Assembly: GCA_015060555.1 (NCBI GenBank)
Contig: SUYG01000045.1
Span: forward strand, 62,001 to 126,000
Length of the DNA stretch: 64,000 nucleotides
Direction: 5' to 3'
DNA from: Physcousia sp015060555
GTDB lineage: Bacteria; Bacteroidota; Bacteroidia; Bacteroidales; Bacteroidaceae
Program-made: the position numbers and the translations under genes
The notes under the pieces: model-generated
What the model was told of the DNA's origin: nothing
The model's database searches: none
The model's input: the letters and a program-made list of their open reading frames with translations, nothing else
Shown here: positions 22,120-29,760 of the stretch, one piece after another
How the letters are laid out: each line of letters starts with the position of its first letter
Position numbering within the stretch: the first letter of the stretch is position 1

Positions 22120-23601
22120 ATGAAACCTACGAACCTAAGACCTCAAGAAGAGGCAATGCGATGCCTCCTGTGCATAGATTCGCCCTGTAGTAAAATCTGT
22201 AAGAACGGCGACCCCGCCCGTGCCATCCGTGCCATCCGCTTTGGCAACGAGCAGCTGGCCGGACAGTGGCTGGCCCCGTGCACCGATGCCGAACTCGCAG
22301 CCGCAGAACAGGCCTGCATCCACTACGACCGTCCCATCCGTCTGCGGGAGCTGCGCAAACAGGTGCCGGCTGCAGCCCCTTCGCCTCAGCCCAAGGCCGT
22401 GTCTTTGGCCATCGACTTTTGTGGCATTCATTGCGAGAACCCCTTCTTCCTTGCCTCGTCAGCCGTCTGCACCAACTACGAGATGGTGGCACGTGCTTTT
22501 GACATGGGGTGGGGTGGTGTCTTCTACAAGACCATCTGCATGGAGGACATCCGAGAGGTCTCGCCGCGCTTCGATGCCTTCCAGGATAGCGGCACGAGCG
22601 ATTTCTCTGCCTTCCGCAACATGGAGCAGCTCAGCGAGAATCCTCACGAAGTGGATTTTGATATCATGCGCCGCCTGAAGCAGAACTACCCCACGAAGGT
22701 CGTCGTAGCCAGCATCATGGGCAAGTACGAGGAACAATGGATTCAGCTGGCTAAGATGGCCGAGGAGGCTGGCTGCGACGCCGTGGAACTGAACTTCTCG
22801 TGCCCCCAGATGCGACTCACAGGCATGGGCAGCGACGTCGGTCAGGACACCGAGCTCGTGCTCTTCTACACTGAGTATGTGAAGCAGAGCGTCAGGATCC
22901 CCGTCATTCCCAAGATGACACCCAATATCACACGCATCGAACGTCCTGCGATGGCAGCCTTCTTAGCCGGTGCCGATGGCATTTCAGCCATCAATACCAT
23001 CAAGAGCGTTACCATGAACAGCCGTGCAGAGGTTTCAGGTCGCAAGATTATCTCCGGACTCTCCGGTCGTGCCGTTAAGCCCATCGCCCAGCGTCATATC
23101 CTGGAGCTGGCAAAGAGTCCCATCCTCAAGGGTTTCCGCGGTAAGAAATTGGAACTGAGCGGCATTGGAGGCATCGAGAACTGGCGTGATGCGCTGGAAT
23201 ACATCCAGCTGGGCTGCCGCAATGTGCAGGTTTGCACGGCCGTCATGCAGTACGGCTATCGTATCATTGACGACCTCATCCTGGGTCTCGGCAACTACCT
23301 CGCCGAGCGCGGCCTCTCGTCCCTCGAAGCCCTTGTCGGCGAGGAAGTTCCCAACTTCGTCACCCCCTCTGACCTCGACCGCGACACCATCGTCTATCCC
23401 CAGATCGACCGCGAGCGCTGCATCGGCTGTGGCCGCTGCTACACCTCCTGCATGGACGGTGGTCACCAGGCCATCGCCTTTGACCTTACCACGCGCCAGC
23501 CTCGCATCGTTGGCACCAAATGTGTTGGCTGTCACCTCTGCCGCCTCGTCTGTCCCACTGGTGCCATCGGTGTCACCAAGCGTATTCCCAAGAAAAAATA
23601 A
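22120..23601 (+). CDS. preA: PreA-like dihydropyrimidine dehydrogenase with extra N-terminal Fe-S domain
   Basis: This 493-residue protein resembles the catalytic subunit of NAD-dependent dihydropyrimidine dehydrogenase, which reduces uracil and thymine using FMN and Fe-S clusters. The FMN barrel (about 90-400) has NPFFLASSAVC, VELNFSCPQM and GGIENWRDALEYI. Two C-terminal 4Fe-4S motifs follow: CIGCGRCYTSCMDGGHQ and CVGCHLCRLVCP. Unusually, about 80 residues are added in front, with CLLCIDSPCSKIC, a pattern like the N-terminal cluster domain of PreT and of eukaryotic DPD. No PreT gene (FAD/NADH subunit) is adjacent, so the electron donor is unclear. It may be a fusion or a relative with another substrate. 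Confidence 0.85.
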   Translation: MKPTNLRPQEEAMRCLLCIDSPCSKICKNGDPARAIRAIRFGNEQLAGQWLAPCTDAELAAAEQACIHYDRPIRLRELRKQVPAAAPSPQPKAVSLAIDFCGIHCENPFFLASSAVCTNYEMVARAFDMGWGGVFYKTICMEDIREVSPRFDAFQDSGTSDFSAFRNMEQLSENPHEVDFDIMRRLKQNYPTKVVVASIMGKYEEQWIQLAKMAEEAGCDAVELNFSCPQMRLTGMGSDVGQDTELVLFYTEYVKQSVRIPVIPKMTPNITRIERPAMAAFLAGADGISAINTIKSVTMNSRAEVSGRKIISGLSGRAVKPIAQRHILELAKSPILKGFRGKKLELSGIGGIENWRDALEYIQLGCRNVQVCTAVMQYGYRIIDDLILGLGNYLAERGLSSLEALVGEEVPNFVTPSDLDRDTIVYPQIDRERCIGCGRCYTSCMDGGHQAIAFDLTTRQPRIVGTKCVGCHLCRLVCPTGAIGVTKRIPKKK

Positions 23602-23612
23602 GAGCAAGAGGG

Positions 23613-24578
23613 CTACTTGCGGTTGCGGGCAGCGTCGAGGAAACGAATCATTTTCTGTAGGTTCTCCTCGCTGTACATGTTGAAGCCGTGACCGCCCTCG
23701 GGTACGAAGCAGGCATCGGTGGTGACGCCGGCCGCATTCAGTCGCTCATAGAACATCTTGCCTTGGCAGCAGGGAACAACATTGTCCTTCTCGCCATGGA
23801 AGATGATGATGGGCGGGTCGTTGGCGTCGATGTATGTATGGGCGCTGAGGCTGAGGTATTTATCCGGCTCCTGAGAGAGGTTGGCATCCAAGAGGATGTC
23901 CTCGGGGCTGCGGTCGCCCATTGTCATGTGTTCATCACAGTCCATGGCTGTCAGGTCAATGGGGCCCGACCAGTCGCAGGCCGCGTTGACGGTGCTGCTC
24001 TTTTTGGTGTACTTGCCCAGTGAGCCTTCGAGGTCGATGTCCACGGTGCCGACCTGCGCGCGTTTGGTGCCGCTGGTCGTAGCTGTCGTTGAGGCGAGAT
24101 GACCACCCGAGGAGAAGCCGCTGGTGGCGATGAACTTGGGATCGAAGTGATAGCGCTTGGCTTCGCCGCGAATGAAGCGTACGACGGCCTTGATGTCATG
24201 AAGCTGTGCCGGCCAATGGGCATCGCCGCTCGAGCGATGGTTAGGGCAGACCACAGCATAACCTGCATTGAGCAGCGCCTTGACAATGGTGCCAAGGTCG
24301 GCAGCGCCTTTGCCGTTGTTATTGAACCAAGCGCTCCCATATATGTGAATTACAACGGGATATGCTTTCTTCTGCTGCTTGGGAAGATAGATGTCGCAGG
24401 TGTGGTAGCCTTTGTCGTCGCCGACGTAGTTGACATCCTTCCACACCTGGGATGTCTCCAATGATGACTGCACCTGGACACCGCCAAAGCCGCCGGCGGG
24501 CTGTGCGTTGGCCATTGTCGCAAGGAAAAGGGGGAGAACTGCGATGACGTTAAGCAGTTTTAGATTCATTCTTTTCAT
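23613..24578 (-). CDS. Secreted alpha/beta hydrolase, acetyl-esterase-like
   Basis: This 321-residue esterase-type hydrolase has a signal peptide (LLNVIAVLPLFLATMANAQ). The oxyanion region is PVVIHIYGSAWFNNNG. The nucleophile elbow GFSSGGH sits near residue 155. The acid is in FHGEKDNVVP and the catalytic histidine in PEGGHGFN. This arrangement fits the BD-FAE/acetylxylan esterase-like group of Bacteroidota, suggesting removal of acyl groups from glycans in the periplasm or outside. The substrate is not determined. ATG at 24578 was chosen as the first with a signal peptide; the upstream frame extends through the promoter. It is convergent with preA, only 11 bp apart. Confidence 0.82.
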   Translation of the reverse strand: MKRMNLKLLNVIAVLPLFLATMANAQPAGGFGGVQVQSSLETSQVWKDVNYVGDDKGYHTCDIYLPKQQKKAYPVVIHIYGSAWFNNNGKGAADLGTIVKALLNAGYAVVCPNHRSSGDAHWPAQLHDIKAVVRFIRGEAKRYHFDPKFIATSGFSSGGHLASTTATTSGTKRAQVGTVDIDLEGSLGKYTKKSSTVNAACDWSGPIDLTAMDCDEHMTMGDRSPEDILLDANLSQEPDKYLSLSAHTYIDANDPPIIIFHGEKDNVVPCCQGKMFYERLNAAGVTTDACFVPEGGHGFNMYSEENLQKMIRFLDAARNRK

Positions 24579-24609
24579 AAATGTGTGCGTTTTGTATGTT
24601 TTTCGAGCA

Positions 24610-24641
24610 CAAAGGTAGGGAATGATGCGCAATTATGCAAA
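24610..24641 (-). promoter_or_regulatory. Promoter of the hydrolase gene
   Basis: Minus strand: TACCTTTG (24610-24617) and TTTG (24638-24641) with 20 bp between them, a full match. Confidence 0.7.
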
Positions 24642-24691
24642 AAAAGCATGAAAAACTGATAAATATTGATGGCTTTTCGTATTATTCTTCG

Positions 24692-24699
24692 TAACTTTG
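24692..24699 (+). promoter_or_regulatory. Promoter -7 element of the kinase-like gene
   Basis: TAACTTTG followed by CAGACGG, 32 bp before the ATG at 24731. No clear TTTG upstream. Confidence 0.5.
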
Positions 24700-24730
24700 C
24701 AGACGGAAAAAGTGATAACATTATTATATT

Positions 24731-26110
24731 ATGAGTAGAAAAGTATTTGTTTTGATATTTACTATGTTGTGCTGGTGGGGCTCTGCCAGTGCGCAACAGG
24801 AATCTCAGCGCTGGCAGCGTGCAGAGGCTGCTGTGGCAGCAGGACAGTATCAGGCGGCATTTGATATGCTGGCAGACATCGAACGTGGCATAGCTGCTTC
24901 GAAAACGGATGAGAAGGCTGCGGCAGAAGAGCGCTACAAGGTAGCCCGAGCACGAATGACCATGTACATGAAGATGCGCCGTGGCGAACGTGTCAAAGAA
25001 CAGCTTGAACACATGGAGCGCCACGCAAATGCATCGCAAAACGAGAAGGTGAAGAGCGACCTGCTCTACAACAAAGCTGTTTACTACTACACCTTCGGAC
25101 AGACAGCGCAGGGCAATGCCGTCTTCAAGGAGATGGCCGCCAAGCTGATGGCCGAGAAGGAGTACGACAAGGTTGACGACGTCTATCAGATGCTGATAGA
25201 GAGTGGCCGCAATTCGGGTAGTGCCACCATGACGGCGCAGGCCTACAGCGGTTATATTGTCTGGAAGGACTCCATGAATGAACTCAAGGCAGCCGACGAG
25301 CGTTTGGCGCTGGAACAGAAGATTGCCGAGTGCCAGGCTTCCATCGACGAGAAGGACAATGATTTGGCGGCACGCGGACGTTACATCGCATCGCTCTGCG
25401 TGCTCTCAGCGGTGTTGGCTGCAGCGCTGGTGGTGGTAGCTCTGGTGCTGTTGCGCCTTGTGGTGCTGACGCGTAAGCAGAAGAAGACCATTCGCCGCGC
25501 CAACGAGAACAATGCTTTGAAGGCAAAGTTCATCAGCAATATCTCGGCACAACTGACGCCTACGCTGAAAAAGCTGGACAGCGGACAGCCCGAGGTGCGG
25601 GCACTGCAGCGTTTTGCAGCACATATCCAGACGCTGTCGCAGCTGGAGACCACCATTGAGGAGAGGGTGGAGTTGGAAGATACCGTGCTGCCGCCGTTCT
25701 GCGAGGAACTTGTGAATAAGATTCGCGACAAGGTACAGACGGGCGTAGTCCTGGCAATGGATGTGCCTAATATGAGCGCTATGATCAATAAAGATTATGT
25801 GGGACGTGTTCTGCTCCATCTGCTACAGAATGCAGCTAAGTACACGCCAGCCAATGGACATATCCGTCTGGAATTCAAGAAGCGTGGCGCCCACAAGCAT
25901 CAGTTCCTGGTCTCCAACACGGGCTCCTTCATCCCCGAGGAGCAGCGCGAGGATGTCTTCAAAGCCTTCCTGACAGTGCGCGATCTCACGCAAGGCGACG
26001 GCCTCGGCCTGCCCATCTGCCAGCTGATGGCTACGAAGATGAACGGCGAGATAGACATCGACCCCGAGTTCACCAAGGGCACCCGCTTTGTGCTGAGTCT
26101 GACGGTGTAA
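24731..26110 (+). CDS. Histidine-kinase-like membrane protein lacking the phospho-accepting histidine
   Basis: This 459-residue protein has a signal peptide (KVFVLIFTMLCWWGSASAQ), a helical-repeat sensor of TPR type at about 25-210, one membrane helix near 217-240, and a kinase module. The ATP-binding domain is intact: N box LLHLLQNAAKYTPANGHI, G1 VSNTGSFIPEE, G2 GDGLGLPICQL. The dimerisation helix reads FISNISAQLTPTL where active enzymes have NISHELRTPL, so the histidine is replaced and the usual phosphotransfer cannot occur there. No response regulator is nearby. It could be a pseudokinase or scaffold. Its stop codon abuts the ATG of the M15 peptidase gene, so the two are coupled. Confidence 0.82.
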   Translation: MSRKVFVLIFTMLCWWGSASAQQESQRWQRAEAAVAAGQYQAAFDMLADIERGIAASKTDEKAAAEERYKVARARMTMYMKMRRGERVKEQLEHMERHANASQNEKVKSDLLYNKAVYYYTFGQTAQGNAVFKEMAAKLMAEKEYDKVDDVYQMLIESGRNSGSATMTAQAYSGYIVWKDSMNELKAADERLALEQKIAECQASIDEKDNDLAARGRYIASLCVLSAVLAAALVVVALVLLRLVVLTRKQKKTIRRANENNALKAKFISNISAQLTPTLKKLDSGQPEVRALQRFAAHIQTLSQLETTIEERVELEDTVLPPFCEELVNKIRDKVQTGVVLAMDVPNMSAMINKDYVGRVLLHLLQNAAKYTPANGHIRLEFKKRGAHKHQFLVSNTGSFIPEEQREDVFKAFLTVRDLTQGDGLGLPICQLMATKMNGEIDIDPEFTKGTRFVLSLTV

Positions 26111-26794
26111 ATGAAACCCTTCCTGCTTTCGAGAGCCCGACAAGGCTTGCTCCTCCTGCTGCTGTGGCAAGGGGCGTTGGCATGTGCACAGAAGGCTACA
26201 TCGCCCATTTTTACACAGGACACCATCAGCGATGCCCTGATGACGCGGATGCGGAAAGGCAATACATGGAAGACCTCTACACCCGTCAGCTTACGCCAGG
26301 AACTGCGCTATCTGCGAATGTCATACAAGGATGCCAACGGGCAGACAAGACAAGGCGAGATGGTGGTCAACCGCCAGATTGCCGACCGCGTGCTGCGCAT
26401 CTTCCGCAAACTCTATGAGGCGGGCTATCGCATCGAGAAGATGAAACTGATGGACGACTATCAGGGCAATGATGAGGCGTCGATGCAGGACAACAACACG
26501 TCGTGCTTCAACTTCCGCTACATCACCAATTCCACCACAGCTATTTCCAAACACGGCTACGGCCTGGCCATCGACCTGAATCCCTTGTACAATCCTTATG
26601 TGAAGGGGCGCAACGTGGCGCCTGTTGCAGGCAAACCGTATGCCTTCCGCCGTGACAGTCGTAAGGATATTCCCTATAAGATCGACCGCAAGGACTTGGC
26701 CTACAGATTGTTCACGGCCGAGGGATTCCGCTGGGGCGGCGACTGGAAGTCACAGAAAGACTATCAGCATTTTGAATTCTCAATTCCCAAGTAG
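26111..26794 (+). CDS. M15-family peptidase (D-Ala-D-Ala carboxypeptidase-like)
   Basis: This 227-residue secreted enzyme has a signal sequence ending near ALACAQ. It carries the zinc-peptidase signature of the VanY/L,D-endopeptidase group: SKHGYGLAIDLNP near residue 150, then RWGGDWKSQKDYQHFEF at the C-terminus. The His, Asp and His of these motifs bind zinc. Substrates in this family are peptidoglycan peptides. The gene follows the kinase-like gene with no spacing (TAA then ATG), suggesting the sensor protein and this wall enzyme work together. The last 31 bp overlap the 3' end of the convergent PHP gene. Confidence 0.85.
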   Translation: MKPFLLSRARQGLLLLLLWQGALACAQKATSPIFTQDTISDALMTRMRKGNTWKTSTPVSLRQELRYLRMSYKDANGQTRQGEMVVNRQIADRVLRIFRKLYEAGYRIEKMKLMDDYQGNDEASMQDNNTSCFNFRYITNSTTAISKHGYGLAIDLNPLYNPYVKGRNVAPVAGKPYAFRRDSRKDIPYKIDRKDLAYRLFTAEGFRWGGDWKSQKDYQHFEFSIPK

Positions 26795-27489
26795 GCCAAC
26801 GCCTGCTCGGGCCAGTAGTTCATGACCAGCTCGTCGGGGAAGTCAGTCTCGGCGAGCAGGGGCAGGGCATAGCGATAGTCGGCGATGGAGAAGGAGATGT
26901 GTGCATCGCTGCCCAGAACCACGGGTACATCATACTTGCGGCAAAGGCGCAGGATTTCCAGATTGTTGGGGCGCGCCACCTCTTTGTGCCGCGAAGGGAT
27001 CATGCTGGAGGAGTTGATCTCCAGCAAGGTGTGTGTGTCGCGGGCTGCTAGCACGATCGGCTCAAAGCGGAGCTCGGCAGTGCCATCGCCTGGATGGCTG
27101 ATGATGTGCGTCCAGGGATTGTGGATGGCCGCGAGCATCCCTTCGGTGTTCTGGGCGGCCGTTCCACCCTCCCAGCACAGCGAATGCATCCCTGCAATGC
27201 GGATGTCACAGCAGCGATAGTGATGTTCATCGAGGTCTAAGCGGCCTGTGGTGTTCAGAATGTTCAACTCCACACCCAGAAGCAGACGAACGCCATACAT
27301 TTCGCGCGGCACCACATGGAGGTTGCGGAAATAGATGGGGTCACAGGTGCCGGGGATGCCGGGCGCATGCTCCGTGATGCCGAGGACTTGAATGCCTTTC
27401 TCGGCTGCTGCATGTGCCATTTCCTGCAGAGTGGAGTAGGCGTGGCCTGAGGCGATGGTGTGGGTATGGGGATCGAAGAGTGTTTTCAT
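26764..27489 (-). CDS. PHP-domain phosphatase, YcdX-like
   Basis: This 241-residue PHP-fold metalloenzyme has metal ligands in DPHTHTIASGHAYS (His8, His10, His16), TEHAPG, LEINSSS and GSDAHISF near the C-terminus. The length and order match the YcdX-type phosphatases, which bind three metals. The natural substrate is not known. The start overlaps the stop of the antiporter gene by 4 bp, so both are in one transcript. At its 3' end it overlaps the M15 gene from the other strand by 31 bp. Confidence 0.85.
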   Translation of the reverse strand: MKTLFDPHTHTIASGHAYSTLQEMAHAAAEKGIQVLGITEHAPGIPGTCDPIYFRNLHVVPREMYGVRLLLGVELNILNTTGRLDLDEHHYRCCDIRIAGMHSLCWEGGTAAQNTEGMLAAIHNPWTHIISHPGDGTAELRFEPIVLAARDTHTLLEINSSSMIPSRHKEVARPNNLEILRLCRKYDVPVVLGSDAHISFSIADYRYALPLLAETDFPDELVMNYWPEQALAYLGIENSKC

Positions 27490-29747
27490 TTCTCAATATG
27501 GCTGCTTGCCTTTTCCAATCGGGTTAGGTCGTCCTCTTCGCCTACAATCCACAGGACATCGCCGACATGGAAGGGCGTCTGGACGTTGGGCGAGACGAGG
27601 CGTTCGCTGTCCTCTTTCTCCATGCCTACGACGAGGCAGTGGAAGTCCTGACGGATGCCGCTGTCTTGAATGGTCTTCCCTCTGAACGGCGAGTCGAAAC
27701 CAATGACGAGGCGACGGAGCTTCATCTCTGTCTTTACGATGTCTTCCGAGGAATACTGGCGTGCTTGTTCCTCCAGTGCCAGACCGAAGGCGGAGAGTGC
27801 TTTGTCGGAACCGATGACCTGCAGGCGGTCGCCGGGGAGGATGGCGGTCGAGCCTGAGGGGATGTTAATGCGGTGGTTGCCGCGGACAACAGACACTATG
27901 TGCACACCGAAGCGGCGACCCAGGTTCAGCTTTGCCAGCGAGTCACCCGCCCAAGGCACACCAATGGGGATGGTGAAGTCGGAGAGGTGTACGTCGCGTT
28001 CCATCAGGCGGCCCTCAAACTTCAGACGTGTGGAGCGGGCATCGGCCTGGCGCTCACGCAGGTTGAGGTTCTCGGTGAAGGTCTTTTCCAGTTGGATGCT
28101 CTGCTGCTTCAGCGAGTGGCTGCTGATGATGAAGATGATGACGGCCGCAACGACTAAAATACCGAGTGCACCACCCCAATGCAGCGTGTTACCCACGACA
28201 TAGGCCACCAGCGCGATGCCCAGCGCGATGCGCAGTGTCTGTACGGCAATGAGCGGAGCGCGGTTCACACGGTTGCTGTTCCACAGCAACTGAAATTCCT
28301 GGCTGTGGTTCTTTTTCATCATCAAAGCGCGCACAAAGGGCGACACGAACAGCAATGTCAGCGCTGCCATGCAGATGTCGTTCCAGGGGGCAGGCAAAAG
28401 GCCTTCAAACATCGGCTCGGCGAATTGGTACATCAGTGTGAGAATGGCGATGCTCAGGACGCCGAAGATGAGCACGACTTTCGCGATCTGTGACAGATAG
28501 GCCTTCCAGTGGTTCTCCTGACCCATGACATTCGGTTCGCCGCCGGCATAGTGATCCAGCAGACGCTTCCAGCGTTTGGGGACATGGCGGTCAACAAGGT
28601 TATAGGCGGGCACGGCCAGACGTATCATATAAGGTGTGGTGAAGGTGGTGAATACCGACACGGCCACCACGATGGGGTAGAGGAAGTCGCTGGTCACGTT
28701 CAGCGAGGTGCCCAGAGTGGCAAGGATAAAGGCAAACTCTCCGATTTGCGTCAGCGAGAAGCTGCACTGCATCGCCGTCTTCAGCGGTTGGCCTGCCAGC
28801 AGGAAACCGCCTGTGCTGAACACCGTCTGACCTATCATGATGGCAAGGATGATGCATAGAATAGGCACAATGTAGTGTCCTATCAACGCCACATCTACCA
28901 TCATGCCCACAGACACGAAGAAGATGGCACCGAAGAGGTCTTTCACCGGTGCCACGAGATGTTCGATGTGCTCGGCTTCTACGGTCTCTGCCAGAATGCT
29001 GCCCATGATGAAAGCACCGAAGGCGGGCGAGAAGCCCACCGAGGAGGCTAACACGACCATGCCGAAACACAGGCCCAAGGCCACAATGAGCATGGTCTCG
29101 TTGCTCATCAATGGCTTTACCTTCTTTAGGAACAGCGGAATCATGTATATGCCAACCACAAACCACAGCACCAGGAAGAACACCAGCTTCAGGATGCTGG
29201 TGGCCATCTGAACGCCTTGGAACTGCTGGCTCACGGCCAGCGTCGAGAGCATCACCATCAACACAATGGCCAGGATGTCCTCGATGATGAGCACGCTGAG
29301 CACCAGACTGGCAAAACGCTGCTGGCGCAGCCCCATGTCCTCGAATGCCTTGAAGATGATGGTCGTGGAGGACATCGCCAGCATGCCACCCAAGAAGATG
29401 CTGTCCATCTGGCTCCAACCGAAGGCCTTGCCCGTGAAGAAACCCACAACCATCATGGAGGTGATGATGGTGCAGGCCGCGATGATGGGCGCCGAGCCCA
29501 TCTTCATGATCTTCTTGAAGGAGAACTCAAGTCCCAATGCGAAGAGGAGGAAGATGACACCGATATCACTCCAAAGATGGACACCTTCGAGGTCGCTCAC
29601 GCTGGGCATATAGGGCATATTCGGCGAGGCCAGGAAGCCTGCTACGATATATCCCAGAACCAGCGGTTGCTTGAGTTTCTTGAAGATGAGTGTCATCACC
29701 CCCGCGCATATCAGGATGAGCGCAAGGTCGGTTATGAGTGCTGCCAT
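27486..29747 (-). CDS. Kef-type cation/proton antiporter with two RCK_C domains
   Basis: This 753-residue transporter of the CPA2 family moves monovalent cations (probably K+ or Na+) against protons. The first 400 residues hold about 12 membrane helices with the family motifs VLGYIVAGFLASPN and IGVIFLLFALGLEFSF. A loop and further helices reach about 560. The C-terminus has two ligand-binding TrkA-C-like domains (about 595-670, containing GDRLQVIGSD, and 685-750, containing GDVLWIVGEEDD), which gate such transporters in response to nucleotides. The PHP phosphatase gene overlaps its end. The upstream metalloprotease gene stops 13 bp before its start on the same strand, so a three-gene operon is likely. 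Confidence 0.9.
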   Translation of the reverse strand: MAALITDLALILICAGVMTLIFKKLKQPLVLGYIVAGFLASPNMPYMPSVSDLEGVHLWSDIGVIFLLFALGLEFSFKKIMKMGSAPIIAACTIITSMMVVGFFTGKAFGWSQMDSIFLGGMLAMSSTTIIFKAFEDMGLRQQRFASLVLSVLIIEDILAIVLMVMLSTLAVSQQFQGVQMATSILKLVFFLVLWFVVGIYMIPLFLKKVKPLMSNETMLIVALGLCFGMVVLASSVGFSPAFGAFIMGSILAETVEAEHIEHLVAPVKDLFGAIFFVSVGMMVDVALIGHYIVPILCIILAIMIGQTVFSTGGFLLAGQPLKTAMQCSFSLTQIGEFAFILATLGTSLNVTSDFLYPIVVAVSVFTTFTTPYMIRLAVPAYNLVDRHVPKRWKRLLDHYAGGEPNVMGQENHWKAYLSQIAKVVLIFGVLSIAILTLMYQFAEPMFEGLLPAPWNDICMAALTLLFVSPFVRALMMKKNHSQEFQLLWNSNRVNRAPLIAVQTLRIALGIALVAYVVGNTLHWGGALGILVVAAVIIFIISSHSLKQQSIQLEKTFTENLNLRERQADARSTRLKFEGRLMERDVHLSDFTIPIGVPWAGDSLAKLNLGRRFGVHIVSVVRGNHRINIPSGSTAILPGDRLQVIGSDKALSAFGLALEEQARQYSSEDIVKTEMKLRRLVIGFDSPFRGKTIQDSGIRQDFHCLVVGMEKEDSERLVSPNVQTPFHVGDVLWIVGEEDDLTRLEKASSHIEK

Positions 29748-29760
29748 AGGGCTGTGTGAC

